A stretch of 64,000 nucleotides of DNA from Pontibacter ruber (GTDB lineage Bacteria > Bacteroidota > Bacteroidia > Cytophagales > Hymenobacteraceae): NCBI RefSeq assembly GCF_023630205.1, contig NZ_JALPRR010000003.1, positions 992,001 to 1,056,000 on the forward strand, given 5' to 3'. Made by a program: the position numbers and the translations under genes. Positions 26,279 through 35,462 of this stretch are shown one piece after another (position 1 is the first letter of the stretch; the number at the start of each line of letters is the position of its first letter). The notes below the pieces were generated by a model. The model worked only from the letters and a program-made list of their open reading frames with translations. It was not told the origin of the DNA and did not search any database.

Positions 26279-27352
26279 TTACCTTCTCCTTGGCTTTGCC
26301 CGCTCATACTGCTCCGGCCATTCGATGTCGTGGCCTAACTCCAGTGCGGCGTGGAGAGGGAAATAAGGGTCGCGCAACGATTCCCTGGCCAAAAACACTA
26401 TGTCGGCCTGCTCGTTGGTGATGATCGCTTCTGCTTCCTGAGCTGTTGTGATAAGGCCTACTGCACCTGTCATCATACCCGTTTCCTTTTTAATCTGTTC
26501 TGCAAATGGCGTCTGGTAGCAGGGACCAACAGGTATCTGGGCATGTGGTACGTTACCGCCGGTTGAGCAATCGATGAGATCTACACTGTGCTTTTTAAGT
26601 ATAGCAGCTAGCTTAACAGAGTCATCAGCAGTCCAGCCTCCTTCTGTCCAGTCTGTTGCTGAAATTCTAACGAACAGCGGGTATTCTACCGGCCATACTT
26701 GCCTGATCCCATCGGTAACTTTCAGCAGTAAACGTATCCTGTTTTCAAAAGTGCCGCCGTAGTTATCTGTGCGATGGTTACTCAGCGGAGAGAAAAATTC
26801 ATGCAGAAGATAACCATGTGCCGCGTGAATCTCGATCACCTTAAAACCTGCTTTCAATGCCCGTAAAGCGGCTGTTTTAAAATCTGAGATCACTTTATCA
26901 ATGCCTTCATGCGTTAAAGCCAAAGGTGTTGGTTCTGAAGGTATAAACGGCATAGCGCTGGGCGCTACAGTCTGCCAGCCTCCTTCTTCTGGGGGCAATG
27001 CTTTGCCACCTTTCCAGGGGCTGCTATGGCTTGCCTTTCTTCCGGCATGCGCCAGCTGTATGCCTGCCACTGCACCCTCTGCTTCTATAAAAGTCACAAT
27101 ACGCTGCAGCATGTCCAGGTGCTCGTCTTTCCAGATACCTAAGTCGTCCGGTGTGATGCGTGCCTCAGGCGACACTCCTGTTGCCTCTAAGATTATCAGG
27201 CCGGCGCCACCTACTGCCCGGCTCCCCAGGTGCACCAGGTGCCAGTCGTTGGCAAAGCCATCCACGCTGGAGTACTGGCACATAGGCGAAATAGCGATTC
27301 TGTTCCTGAAAGAAACGCTTCTTATCGTGAGCGGGCTGAAAAGGTTTGCCAT
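26279..27352 (-). CDS. Old yellow enzyme family NADH:flavin oxidoreductase (YqjM-like)
   Basis: A 357-residue FMN-dependent TIM-barrel ene-reductase. The YqjM-type features are present: PMC25QY27 near the N-terminus (the cysteine tunes the flavin), the substrate-binding pair H176 and H179 (EIHAAHG), and an arginine in LARESLRDPYFP near the C-terminus. It reduces activated C=C bonds with NAD(P)H in the cytoplasm, often for electrophile detoxification. It is monocistronic. Confidence 0.92.
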   Translation of the reverse strand: MANLFSPLTIRSVSFRNRIAISPMCQYSSVDGFANDWHLVHLGSRAVGGAGLIILEATGVSPEARITPDDLGIWKDEHLDMLQRIVTFIEAEGAVAGIQLAHAGRKASHSSPWKGGKALPPEEGGWQTVAPSAMPFIPSEPTPLALTHEGIDKVISDFKTAALRALKAGFKVIEIHAAHGYLLHEFFSPLSNHRTDNYGGTFENRIRLLLKVTDGIRQVWPVEYPLFVRISATDWTEGGWTADDSVKLAAILKKHSVDLIDCSTGGNVPHAQIPVGPCYQTPFAEQIKKETGMMTGAVGLITTAQEAEAIITNEQADIVFLARESLRDPYFPLHAALELGHDIEWPEQYERAKPRRR

Positions 27353-27474
27353 GGTTTAAAAGTATGGATGGTACGTATTTGCTGCTATGGGGCAAAGTTT
27401 AAATCAGCCTCTTAAACGGAAATGGTGTCCGGAAGTAAGAGTAAAATAAAGTTAACCCAGAAAAATGTTTGTGC

Positions 27475-27963
27475 TTAGCGTTTGATCTGCCCTCTTAATT
27501 CACCTCCGGTATTAGCATTTGAATGGATGTCAAGGTACCACTTGCCAGCGAGCAAGTCGGCTTCCTGTTCTGCTGTAAGAGCTGGGGTAGAGCCCTGTAC
27601 CGGGCTCTTATAAGGATTTGAGCTGGAGTAGGGGGCTCCTTCGGGAAGGATTTCGATAATCATATCTCCTTCTTCACCCGCCTCTCCCTTATGAAAATGC
27701 ATGGCATTGGGGATTATACCTGCAAACGTGATGGTGTAGCTCAGCAGCTTGGTTTCCGGGTCGTAGGTGCCTCGGAAGCTACCGGTTGCCTTGGAAGTAG
27801 CAGGCGGCACCATTTGGTCGCCACTTAAACTACTGGTAAAAGTTACCAGATCCGGGTTGAGCGTGGTAGGCTGTTCATCCTCCTCCTCACAGGACGTTGT
27901 AAACAGCAGTAGGCTTAACAACAGCGTGAACAGGTATCTGTATTTGTAAGAAATTAGTTTCAT
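27475..27963 (-). CDS. CHRD-domain lipoprotein
   Basis: A 162-residue lipoprotein: signal helix ending LLLFTTSC, then an acidic linker (EEEDEQ) and one CHRD domain (about 40-160) with the typical MVPP, GSFRGTYD, MHFHKGEAGEEG and LDIHSNANTGGELRGQI stretches. CHRD domains were named from chordin; their bacterial role is unknown. The protein is likely on the outer membrane or periplasmic face. Confidence 0.88.
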   Translation of the reverse strand: MKLISYKYRYLFTLLLSLLLFTTSCEEEDEQPTTLNPDLVTFTSSLSGDQMVPPATSKATGSFRGTYDPETKLLSYTITFAGIIPNAMHFHKGEAGEEGDMIIEILPEGAPYSSSNPYKSPVQGSTPALTAEQEADLLAGKWYLDIHSNANTGGELRGQIKR

Positions 27964-28412
27964 AATATGGCAGGAAGTAAATTAACGTACTAAAGCTTGT
28001 TTTTTTAATACGTTAATTCTGTGTATTTAACGTAATAGCAGGAAATCGTTTGATACTGTCCATTATATTGGCTAACTTAAACAATTGATTAATAATAGTA
28101 TAAGAAGATTTTAGCTTGGTTGAGGCGACAAAGACTGTACTTTTTATTTGAAGATAACAGGGCAACATCTTCTTGATAAAGAGGGAATTCAGACCGCTTT
28201 GAAAATATTATGTTGTAAATATATACGAACTGCTGAATCTTACCCGTTGCATATTTCGTTTAAGAGCTTTCCGAAACAGCACAATTTTATGCTACCTGAC
28301 TTAGGGGCTAAAGCTGGAATAAAAATTGTTACCTCTTTTATAAAGTATGTTTTGTGCACGATAACCTTATTCAAGTTTTCTAAGTATTCCCCACGGCTAA
28401 ACAAAATAGTGC
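27964..28412. other. 449-bp AT-rich spacer upstream of the seven-gene cytoskeletal/motor locus
   Basis: It separates the divergent CHRD lipoprotein gene from the first gene of the locus and must hold the promoters of both. It is AT-rich, with no clear terminator. A 96-codon open frame (28148-28438) runs through it into the next gene, but its composition argues against coding. Confidence 0.4.
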
Positions 28413-29792
28413 ATGCTCCTAAAAAGGTCTGTAAGTAACATCCAAATACTGCTGCTCTGCGGCACCCTTTTATTTTCCGGCTGCTTCAAAAAGCAGTCCG
28501 GCAACGAAGAAACCGACCCCGAGGCCACCAAAGCTCCGGCGCAAACTGAAAAACCTGCTGCTACAGGCAAAGCTCCGACAGCAACTACAACTCCGGCAGA
28601 AACGGCTGCTCCCTCTAAAGTAAACGTGAACGTATACCTGGAAATCTCGAACGGAATGAAGGGTTTTATACCGCCTCCAGCGGCAGGTAAAGAGGCTACC
28701 ACGTTCCAGAACAACCTGAACAAGCTGATCTCGGAAGTAGAGGACGGACGCTACGTGGCCAGCAAAGCTTTTTACCTGGCGAAGGAAGACGCGCAGAGCC
28801 GGCCGGTACTGGATAGCGTGTCATACAATACCATGAAAAGTTATATCGTTAGTGGTATCAAGGATGATGTTCGAGGCACACCGCTTCCGGCTATGCTAAA
28901 AGCAGCTTTGCAAAAGTCTATTGATCAGGAGGCGGTAAGCATTATCATTTCGGATTTTATACACGGCCCTGACCCACGCGACCAGGGGCAGTTTATTTCA
29001 CTTGATTCGGATATCCGAAGCAGCCTGAGAGAAGCCGAGCACCAGGGTTTGGCCATTGCCATACTTGCCAATTCATCACCTTTTTATGGTACTTACCATC
29101 CGGCTGTTAAGAAACCGGAATTAAGAAGAACCCTGAACGGGGAGGAGATTCCTTACTACATCTGGGTGATCGGCAAGCAGGAAGAGGTGCAGGTAGTTAC
29201 AAATAAAGTGCTGCGCAACCTGCCGGCGCAGCAGGCCTACTTCGGTTTTGAGTATAAGTCTATACCTCATTCTGCTTTATTGAAGGAGAAACAGTTTTAT
29301 CCTTCCGGAAATATTTATTGCAGCAGCCGAAATGCCGATCCGTGTACTTCGGTAAACCTGCAGCCTGAAAAGAAAGAGCCGGTAGAGTTTACCATAGGCC
29401 TAGACCTGAGTGGCCTGCCAATGTCGATGCAAAGTATAGATTACCTGAAGAAGAACTTGAAGGTAAGCAGCACGGGCAGCAGGCCGAGTATAGTTTCGGT
29501 TACAGCCGCCGATGAAAGTATAAAAGCCACGCCTGACCTGGCAAAGTATAGCCACTTTGTGCGGGTGCGCGTACCCGAGCTAACTGCTAATTACGGAACA
29601 ATATCTGTGCAACTGCCGCAGGTTACGCCAACCTGGATCAAGGCCTGGTCTACCGACAACGACAATAACCCGGCCGCTGCTCCGAAGAAGACTTACCAGT
29701 TAACCAAGATAATAGATGGCGTTCAGGCGCTTTACCGCGATCAGAGCGACTTCATTTTTAACGCAACCATACAATTTAACAAAGCTGACTAA
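28413..29792 (+). CDS. Lipoprotein with vWA-like domain; first gene of the seven-gene locus
   Basis: A 459-residue lipoprotein: lipobox LFSGC24, a Thr/Ala/Pro-rich linker (about 30-68), then an alpha/beta domain (about 72-240). The first strand reads VNVYLEISNGMKGF, where von Willebrand A domains have DxSxS. A later GTPLPAMLKAAL stretch occupies the place of the MIDAS threonine, and SIIISDFIHG the place of the LTDG strand. The fold is therefore vWA-like with a degenerate metal site (Glu for the first Asp). The C-terminal about 200 residues are beta-rich and unrecognised. The next gene starts 5 bases on. Its role is unknown; a surface-anchored protein-binding component is a reasonable guess. 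Confidence 0.65.
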   Translation: MLLKRSVSNIQILLLCGTLLFSGCFKKQSGNEETDPEATKAPAQTEKPAATGKAPTATTTPAETAAPSKVNVNVYLEISNGMKGFIPPPAAGKEATTFQNNLNKLISEVEDGRYVASKAFYLAKEDAQSRPVLDSVSYNTMKSYIVSGIKDDVRGTPLPAMLKAALQKSIDQEAVSIIISDFIHGPDPRDQGQFISLDSDIRSSLREAEHQGLAIAILANSSPFYGTYHPAVKKPELRRTLNGEEIPYYIWVIGKQEEVQVVTNKVLRNLPAQQAYFGFEYKSIPHSALLKEKQFYPSGNIYCSSRNADPCTSVNLQPEKKEPVEFTIGLDLSGLPMSMQSIDYLKKNLKVSSTGSRPSIVSVTAADESIKATPDLAKYSHFVRVRVPELTANYGTISVQLPQVTPTWIKAWSTDNDNNPAAAPKKTYQLTKIIDGVQALYRDQSDFIFNATIQFNKAD

Positions 29793-29797
29793 CAAGC

Positions 29798-30211
29798 ATG
29801 ATACAAAAGTTTTTTTCTGGACTCTACGAACTGGTTTTAGGCCGGCCAATCCCTGCTAACTTCACCAACGACTACCGCGAAGTGGTTTTCCCGAATACAG
29901 GGCTGATGTTATTCATCATTACACTGGGCATCGTTATACTTTACTACTATGTGCTGAACCGTGCCATGAGCACCGGCCTGTATAAAACACAGCACTGGGT
30001 GATGTTCCTGATTCTGAACGCGATCATCGCCTTCATCATCCCGATCTCGCAGGTAAGTGGCAACGATATCGAGACACACTCTTACACGTACATGTTCGCT
30101 TTTGTGAACGTGATATACAGCCTGATCCTTTTTTTCGTTTTCTCTATACTACTCAAGAGGGGTTCTGTGCAGGCATGGACAACTCCTATGAAATGGCCCA
30201 ATAAAAGATAA
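29798..30211 (+). CDS. Three-helix membrane protein of the seven-gene locus
   Basis: A 137-residue protein with hydrophobic segments at about 35-54, 66-85 and 98-120, a soluble 30-residue N-terminus and a basic C-terminal tail (WPNKR). It is not recognised. It sits 5 bases after the lipoprotein and 2 bases before the tubulin-like gene, so it is certainly in the same operon and probably the inner-membrane partner of one of them. Confidence 0.7.
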   Translation: MIQKFFSGLYELVLGRPIPANFTNDYREVVFPNTGLMLFIITLGIVILYYYVLNRAMSTGLYKTQHWVMFLILNAIIAFIIPISQVSGNDIETHSYTYMFAFVNVIYSLILFFVFSILLKRGSVQAWTTPMKWPNKR

Positions 30212-30213
30212 CT

Positions 30214-31665
30214 ATGGCAAAGCTTTTTGTATTCGGAATAGGTGGCACCGGTTCCCGCGTGATCCGTTCGCTGGTCATGCTGATGGCCGCAGGTGTCAAA
30301 ATTCAGAACTGTGATAAAATCGTACCGATCATCATCGATCCGGACACCCAGAACGGCGACATGAACCGAACCGTGGAGCTGCTCAAGACTTACAAGCACA
30401 TTCACGATTCCCTTGGCCGCCGCGACGAAGGGTTCTTCCATACCGATATCAGCACGCTGTCAAGTATAGCCGGCGATGGCACTGCCAAGATCCGCGATAG
30501 CTTTGTGTATGATTTTGGTGGTATCAACAAGCCTTTCAAAGATCATGTGGGTTACAACCAACTCGATATCGAAAGCCAGGCGCTGATGGATTTGCTGTTT
30601 ACGCCCGAGAACCTGAACAACAGCCTGGATGTGGGTTTCCGCGGTAGCCCGAACGTAGGTAGCGTGGTGCTGAACGAGATCATCGATTCCCCGGAAATGC
30701 GCTTCTTTGCTTCGAACTTCCAGCCGGGCGATCGTATCTTCTTTGTAAGCTCGATCTTTGGAGGAACAGGAGCCGCTGGTTTTCCGCTGTTGCTGAAGAA
30801 TTTTAAAGACCCTCGCACTACACTACCTAATGCTGCAAGTATAAATACGGCCCTGACAGGCGCTATGGTGGTGCTGCCATACTTCTCGCTGGAGCAACCT
30901 GCCCAGGGAGTAGAAGCTGATTTTATTGATTCTAATACCTTTACCACCAAGGCAAAAGACGCGCTGTCGTATTACCAGAACCACCTGAACGGGGTGAATG
31001 CGGTATACTATATGGGCGATGCGCCGGACAAGCCAATGGAGAACAACCCCGGCCGTGCCAGCCAGCGAAACGACGCACACCTGGTAGAGCTTTTAAGCGC
31101 ACTGGCGATCGTGGACTTTATGGATTACTCCGACAATGAGCTTTCCGGTAACGAAGTATACCACGAGTACGGCCTGCGCGAAGACATAAACCACGTGCAG
31201 TTCCAACACCTCGATAATGAGACCAGGGACCGCATTGCCAAGCAACTGATCCGTTTCCATTACTTCGAGCGCTACTATACTACGCACCTTCCAGGCGACG
31301 CACAAGCCGCTTATGCCAAAGGCGTGGATTTAACAAGCGCCATCCGAAACGAGCCGGTCTTCCGCGAACTGAACAAATTCCTGACAAATCCAGAGTTCGG
31401 CTACCAGGCATGGCTGCGTGAGCTTAGCCGCAAGGAAAGAACCTTTGCTGCCCTTAACCTGAACGAAACAGACTTCAACCGCATGGTGTCGGATAAGCAG
31501 ATCGAGACAGGATTCCTGAACAAAGGTATCCACCAGGGTTCCTTTGTAAAAGAACTCAACCGCGCTTCTGAATCCATCTCCGACCGCGACGCTTTCAAGG
31601 CAACTATCAAAGCTTTTGAAACTGCGACGAATGCGCTGGTAGAGGAGAAGTTGAAGTATAGTTAA
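30214..31665 (+). CDS. Tubulin/FtsZ-like protein
   Basis: A 483-residue cytoplasmic protein. It opens with a nucleotide-binding glycine loop (FGIGGTGSRVIRSL, 7-20) after the first strand. The tubulin signature appears as SSIFGGTGAAGFP (179-191), equivalent to the GGGTG(S/T)G phosphate-binding loop of tubulin and FtsZ. This two-motif pattern matches the Pfam tubulin-like group (Tubulin_2) rather than FtsZ itself. The C-terminal half (about 290-483) is helical and unassigned. If GTPase and polymerising activity are kept, it could form a filament or a switch in this locus. The start is the ATG 2 bases after the upstream stop. Confidence 0.7.
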   Translation: MAKLFVFGIGGTGSRVIRSLVMLMAAGVKIQNCDKIVPIIIDPDTQNGDMNRTVELLKTYKHIHDSLGRRDEGFFHTDISTLSSIAGDGTAKIRDSFVYDFGGINKPFKDHVGYNQLDIESQALMDLLFTPENLNNSLDVGFRGSPNVGSVVLNEIIDSPEMRFFASNFQPGDRIFFVSSIFGGTGAAGFPLLLKNFKDPRTTLPNAASINTALTGAMVVLPYFSLEQPAQGVEADFIDSNTFTTKAKDALSYYQNHLNGVNAVYYMGDAPDKPMENNPGRASQRNDAHLVELLSALAIVDFMDYSDNELSGNEVYHEYGLREDINHVQFQHLDNETRDRIAKQLIRFHYFERYYTTHLPGDAQAAYAKGVDLTSAIRNEPVFRELNKFLTNPEFGYQAWLRELSRKERTFAALNLNETDFNRMVSDKQIETGFLNKGIHQGSFVKELNRASESISDRDAFKATIKAFETATNALVEEKLKYS

Positions 31666-31677
31666 GCACATTTTATA

Positions 31678-31782
31678 GCGCGAGCCTCCTGGCTCGTGTT
31701 TATTATTTTGCGGCCTCTGGCCGCTGTATACTTAAGGGCCAGAGGCCCCGCTATAGTTAGTCACGAGCGAGGACGCTCGCGC
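31678..31782. repeat. 105-bp nested imperfect palindrome
   Basis: Outer arms of 21 bases (31678-31698 and 31762-31782) are inverted copies with two mismatches. Between them lie GCGGCCTCTGGCCGC and GGGCCAGAGGCCCCGC, which are themselves palindromic and complementary to each other. It fills most of the 155-base gap between the tubulin-like and SrfB-like genes. It looks like a dispersed palindromic element and could form a strong transcript structure. Confidence 0.75.
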
Positions 31783-31820
31783 CATACTTGGTAAATAATA
31801 CTAAAACAAACTAAACGAAC

Positions 31821-34800
31821 ATGCCGAAAGTACTTCGTCTACATAAAACCGGATCTAACGTGGAAGGCTGGGCAAAGACCAGCCAGATCACCAGCACCGA
31901 GATTAAAGATATAACCGATGGTGCCGGTGGAAGAGCCTTGAAGATCAACGCCTCCATACCTACGCCGTTTGCCCGCATGCACCTGTTCGAAACCGCTTTC
32001 GATTTTGTAAAGCGCGGCGTGGCAGGCAATAACACCAATACCATATACCATAAGTTCGTCACGCACTTCTGGGATCTGTGGGAGCTGCTCTACAACCACC
32101 AGAGCTATGCGCAGGCCGGCAACAAGATCGTCATCCGCCGCTGGAACAAGCACCAGCAACTGGGTGCCATGCATTCGAATCCAAACACAAGTTTGCTGGG
32201 CCGCACGCTGGAGCTGTTCATGAATGACAGCCGCTTCCAGGGGGTGGAAGATATTTTCCTGATCTTCTTCGAATCAACTTCGCCACGTGGTGACAGACAC
32301 ATGCAGCTGATTGGAGGTACTTCGCCGCTGACTTTCCTGTTTGTGGCGCCGAACGTGCAGCCGCTGGGTATGAATCGTGCCCAGAACATTGGTACCTACT
32401 TCGACCACAACTATGTGTCGCTGGAAGACCGTGAGCCGGATTTCAGGGAGTATGTGCACAAGCTGTTCGTTTCGAACCCTGCCATGATCCAGGCGTTCCC
32501 GGCAGTGTATAATGCACTGGACGAGAACCTGCTGCGCAAAATCAACATGGCCGGTAACGTAGGGCAGAATGCCATCGCTTCGGAGTACCTGCAACTGGTA
32601 GATTACCAGCAGAACCCGGTGCATGTGGGTCATATCAACTTCCTGGTAAAGAAAGACCAGACCGCCGTTACGAGCAGCGACCTGTTCATCCGCCCAACCC
32701 ACACTGGTTTTGCCGGCGAATGCCCAATTGTGCTGAAGCCGGATCTGCGCCTGGCGCCAAATATCAAGTATGTAAACAACCTGGCCTGGCCAACTAATAC
32801 GGTAGTAGGTTACTCCGATGAAAAACCGCTGGAGAATCGCTCGCTGCCAGGGGTTGGCTTCAACTATCCATACCTGACCATCAACGACCTGCTGCAGGAA
32901 ACGCTGGTGCAGGTGCCGTACGAAGTAAACACCGACCGTTTCTACAGCGGTACCGTGGTATACCAGCCGGGTGTAACGGAGAAATCCTTTAACTACCTGC
33001 TGCCGGTTACCAGTTTATACTTCCAGTTCTTTAACCCGGAAGACCTGGCTAACCACCTGACCTTCCACATCGACGTGAACCACGTACGCGTAACGCTGCG
33101 TGTGCCAACTGAAAGAGGGGATGTAGTGTATGAGCGCAGCTACTACGACAATCCGCTGAACTCGAAAGACGCACACGGCAACGTAATCCCGGAGAAAGGC
33201 CACATCCTGAAATCCAGAATTGGTTTGGGTGTGTTCCCGTTCTACAAATTCACCGACGCGGTACAGTACAACGACTTCTACAAAGTCATGCTGGTGGATG
33301 AAGACATCGATCCGCTGCTGGTGAACAAGAACCACTCGCTCAGCTTCTTTGTAGGAGGCAAGCAACTGGAAGCAGGCGGCGGTATTACATCAGCTGTTGC
33401 GCACCGCAGAACCAAGAAAAGCAACAGCAGCGCCGGCAGCACTTATTATGAGGTACGCGGCACCCACTTCGATTATGCTGAGTTCACTCACGCCGGTGTA
33501 GACTTTACCGGTAAGGCGCTCATCGTGCCGAAGTTCCAGGAAATGCAGCAGGGTATCCATAACTTTACCTTTGCCATCGACTTTGGTACCTCGAACACGC
33601 ACATCGCTTTTACTTCCGGCGCTAACCAGCCTCCGCGCGAGTTCTCCATTACGGCCAACGATCAGCAATTGGTTATGCTGAACAAGCCTTCCGATGATCC
33701 GTCGCTGACAGATTACCAGCGTTTCCACAAACGTGGCTTCGGCCGTCTGTTTGCCGTAGAGACCTTGCTTAAGCGTGAGTTTATTCCTTTGATCATCGGT
33801 TCCGGTGGATCTTTGTATAACTTCCCGACACGTACGGCAACCTGCGAGTCGCTGGATTTTGAGAACCAGATCACCAACCTGTTTGGTAACATCAACATCG
33901 GTTTCTCGATCAATACAGAAGGTACGCACCAGGATCAGTATAAGCAGACCTACCACACCGACCTGAAATGGAGCGAGACGCTGACCAACACCGGTAAACG
34001 TCGTATCGAAGCGTTCTTTACCGAGATAATGCTGCTTATCAAGAACAAGGTGGTACTGAACCATGGCAACGTGGCCAGCACTAAGATCGTGTGGTTTGCG
34101 CCGCTGAGCTTTGATGAATACTCACGCAACATGTTCCAGAACGTGTGGGATACCGTGTATAACAACGTGTTCAAGAATGGCAGAACAACCGTGTGCATTA
34201 CCGAGTCTGTAGCGCCGTTCTACTTCCTGTCCAGAACCGGTGCGGTGGTGCCGAGCCAGGACGAGAACCTGATCAATGTGGATATAGGTGGTGGTACGAC
34301 CGACGTGCTGCTGTTCACAAACCGCAGACCTTCGCATAGCTCCTCGTTCCGTTTTGCCGGCAACGACCTGTGGGGCGATGGCTTTGCTACGGTAAAGACC
34401 CAGAAAGACAACGGTCTGCTGCAGTATGGGGTAGATCATGTGCTGCGCATTCCCCTGACCGAAGAAGGACGTGAGTACCGCAAGTTCCTGGAAACTGCGC
34501 TGGATAACCCCGACTTCAATTCTGCCGATATCAGCGCTTTGCTGTTCAGCTATGACAAGGAGCTGAACTATAGTTCACAGCTATTGCAGGCCCGTCAGTT
34601 ACGTTTGATGTTCTATCTGCACTTCGGATCCTTGATGTACCACCTGGCACAACTGGTGCAGCAACTGGACGTGAAGGTGCCGCGCTATATTTCGTTCAGT
34701 GGTCGCGGAAGTTTGTACATCAAGCTGCTGAGCGCCGGCAATAACCTGTCGAACGTGGAGCGCTACGCCAAAGCCATCTTCCATAAGGTGACAGGGCAGG

Positions 34801-35285
34801 AACCTCCAGCTAACTTCAAGCTGGTGCTGGTAGACAATCCTAAGCAGGTAACAGCCAACGGCGGTGCTATGGCACTGGAAGGAACCGACCTGAACGACCT
34901 GACCAACATCCCGATTATGCGTCCAACTGGCTCGGCTAACATTGCAGACGCGCTGACGCCGGTAACCAAAACGCAGATCACGGGCCAACTTCGCCAGGAA
35001 GTGATGGACAACGTGATGAACTGCCTTACAATGCTGCTCGACGATCCGGATATTTCGCCGCTGATGCGCTCGATGGGTGTGGAAGTAGACCCAAGACGTG
35101 TGCTCGAATTCATGCGCGCTAACCTGCAGGATAGCTACACCATGGTACTGGAAGACACTGTACGTGGCCTGACAGACCGTGAGCCGCTGCACGAGACCAT
35201 GTTCTTCATGCCGCTGAAGCAGTCGCTATACTTGCTGTCGAAAGAGCTGTACAAACAGCAGGCACAGGTAACGGCTATTTCCTAA
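31821..35285 (+). CDS. SrfB-like large protein with actin/Hsp70-type ATPase core
   Basis: An 1154-residue cytoplasmic protein. Residues 1-575 are unrecognised. The actin/Hsp70 ATPase core spans about 580-1020: phosphate-1 motif at D587 (FAIDFGTSNTHIAF), phosphate-2 motif at D821 (VDIGGGTTDVLLF) and an adenosine-type motif near 958-965 (ISFSGRGSLYIKLL). A helical C-terminus follows. Size and layout resemble the virulence factor SrfB family (name from SsrB-regulated Salmonella genes, molecular role unknown). The Pfam membership should be confirmed. Neighbours are a tubulin-like protein and a MotA/MotB-like pair, so an ATP-driven assembly or chaperone step is a plausible role. Confidence 0.72.
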   Translation: MPKVLRLHKTGSNVEGWAKTSQITSTEIKDITDGAGGRALKINASIPTPFARMHLFETAFDFVKRGVAGNNTNTIYHKFVTHFWDLWELLYNHQSYAQAGNKIVIRRWNKHQQLGAMHSNPNTSLLGRTLELFMNDSRFQGVEDIFLIFFESTSPRGDRHMQLIGGTSPLTFLFVAPNVQPLGMNRAQNIGTYFDHNYVSLEDREPDFREYVHKLFVSNPAMIQAFPAVYNALDENLLRKINMAGNVGQNAIASEYLQLVDYQQNPVHVGHINFLVKKDQTAVTSSDLFIRPTHTGFAGECPIVLKPDLRLAPNIKYVNNLAWPTNTVVGYSDEKPLENRSLPGVGFNYPYLTINDLLQETLVQVPYEVNTDRFYSGTVVYQPGVTEKSFNYLLPVTSLYFQFFNPEDLANHLTFHIDVNHVRVTLRVPTERGDVVYERSYYDNPLNSKDAHGNVIPEKGHILKSRIGLGVFPFYKFTDAVQYNDFYKVMLVDEDIDPLLVNKNHSLSFFVGGKQLEAGGGITSAVAHRRTKKSNSSAGSTYYEVRGTHFDYAEFTHAGVDFTGKALIVPKFQEMQQGIHNFTFAIDFGTSNTHIAFTSGANQPPREFSITANDQQLVMLNKPSDDPSLTDYQRFHKRGFGRLFAVETLLKREFIPLIIGSGGSLYNFPTRTATCESLDFENQITNLFGNINIGFSINTEGTHQDQYKQTYHTDLKWSETLTNTGKRRIEAFFTEIMLLIKNKVVLNHGNVASTKIVWFAPLSFDEYSRNMFQNVWDTVYNNVFKNGRTTVCITESVAPFYFLSRTGAVVPSQDENLINVDIGGGTTDVLLFTNRRPSHSSSFRFAGNDLWGDGFATVKTQKDNGLLQYGVDHVLRIPLTEEGREYRKFLETALDNPDFNSADISALLFSYDKELNYSSQLLQARQLRLMFYLHFGSLMYHLAQLVQQLDVKVPRYISFSGRGSLYIKLLSAGNNLSNVERYAKAIFHKVTGQEPPANFKLVLVDNPKQVTANGGAMALEGTDLNDLTNIPIMRPTGSANIADALTPVTKTQITGQLRQEVMDNVMNCLTMLLDDPDISPLMRSMGVEVDPRRVLEFMRANLQDSYTMVLEDTVRGLTDREPLHETMFFMPLKQSLYLLSKELYKQQAQVTAIS

Positions 35286-35312
35286 AGTTAAGTTAGTTCA
35301 CTGAAAGGAAAT

Positions 35313-35387
35313 TTGTCATCTCGACCTTCGGGAGAGATCTGGAGAAACAAGTATAATTCAGATTTCTCCCGAAGGTCGGAGTGACAA
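35313..35387. repeat. 75-bp inverted repeat element with 28-bp arms
   Basis: The arms 35313-35340 and 35360-35387 are inverted copies with about three mismatches around a core ACCTTCGGGAGA, separated by 19 bases containing one AAGTATA. The core string is characteristic of dispersed intergenic palindromes in Cytophagales. It follows the SrfB-like gene and could act as a transcript 3' end or an attenuator inside the locus. Confidence 0.75.
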
Positions 35388-35462
35388 AACAAGAGCCTGC
35401 CGGATAGGTATGAGAGCTGGCAACACACCACAAGTATAATTTAGAACAGACAACATTGATAC

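Noticed and set aside
28148-28438. 96-codon frame upstream of the vWA-like lipoprotein
   Set aside because: It runs through an AT-rich spacer, has no family likeness, and overlaps the start of the well-supported lipoprotein gene.
33390-34064. 224-codon minus-strand frame inside the SrfB-like gene
   Set aside because: It is antisense to a gene with clear ATPase motifs in frame; it reflects codon bias, not a second gene.
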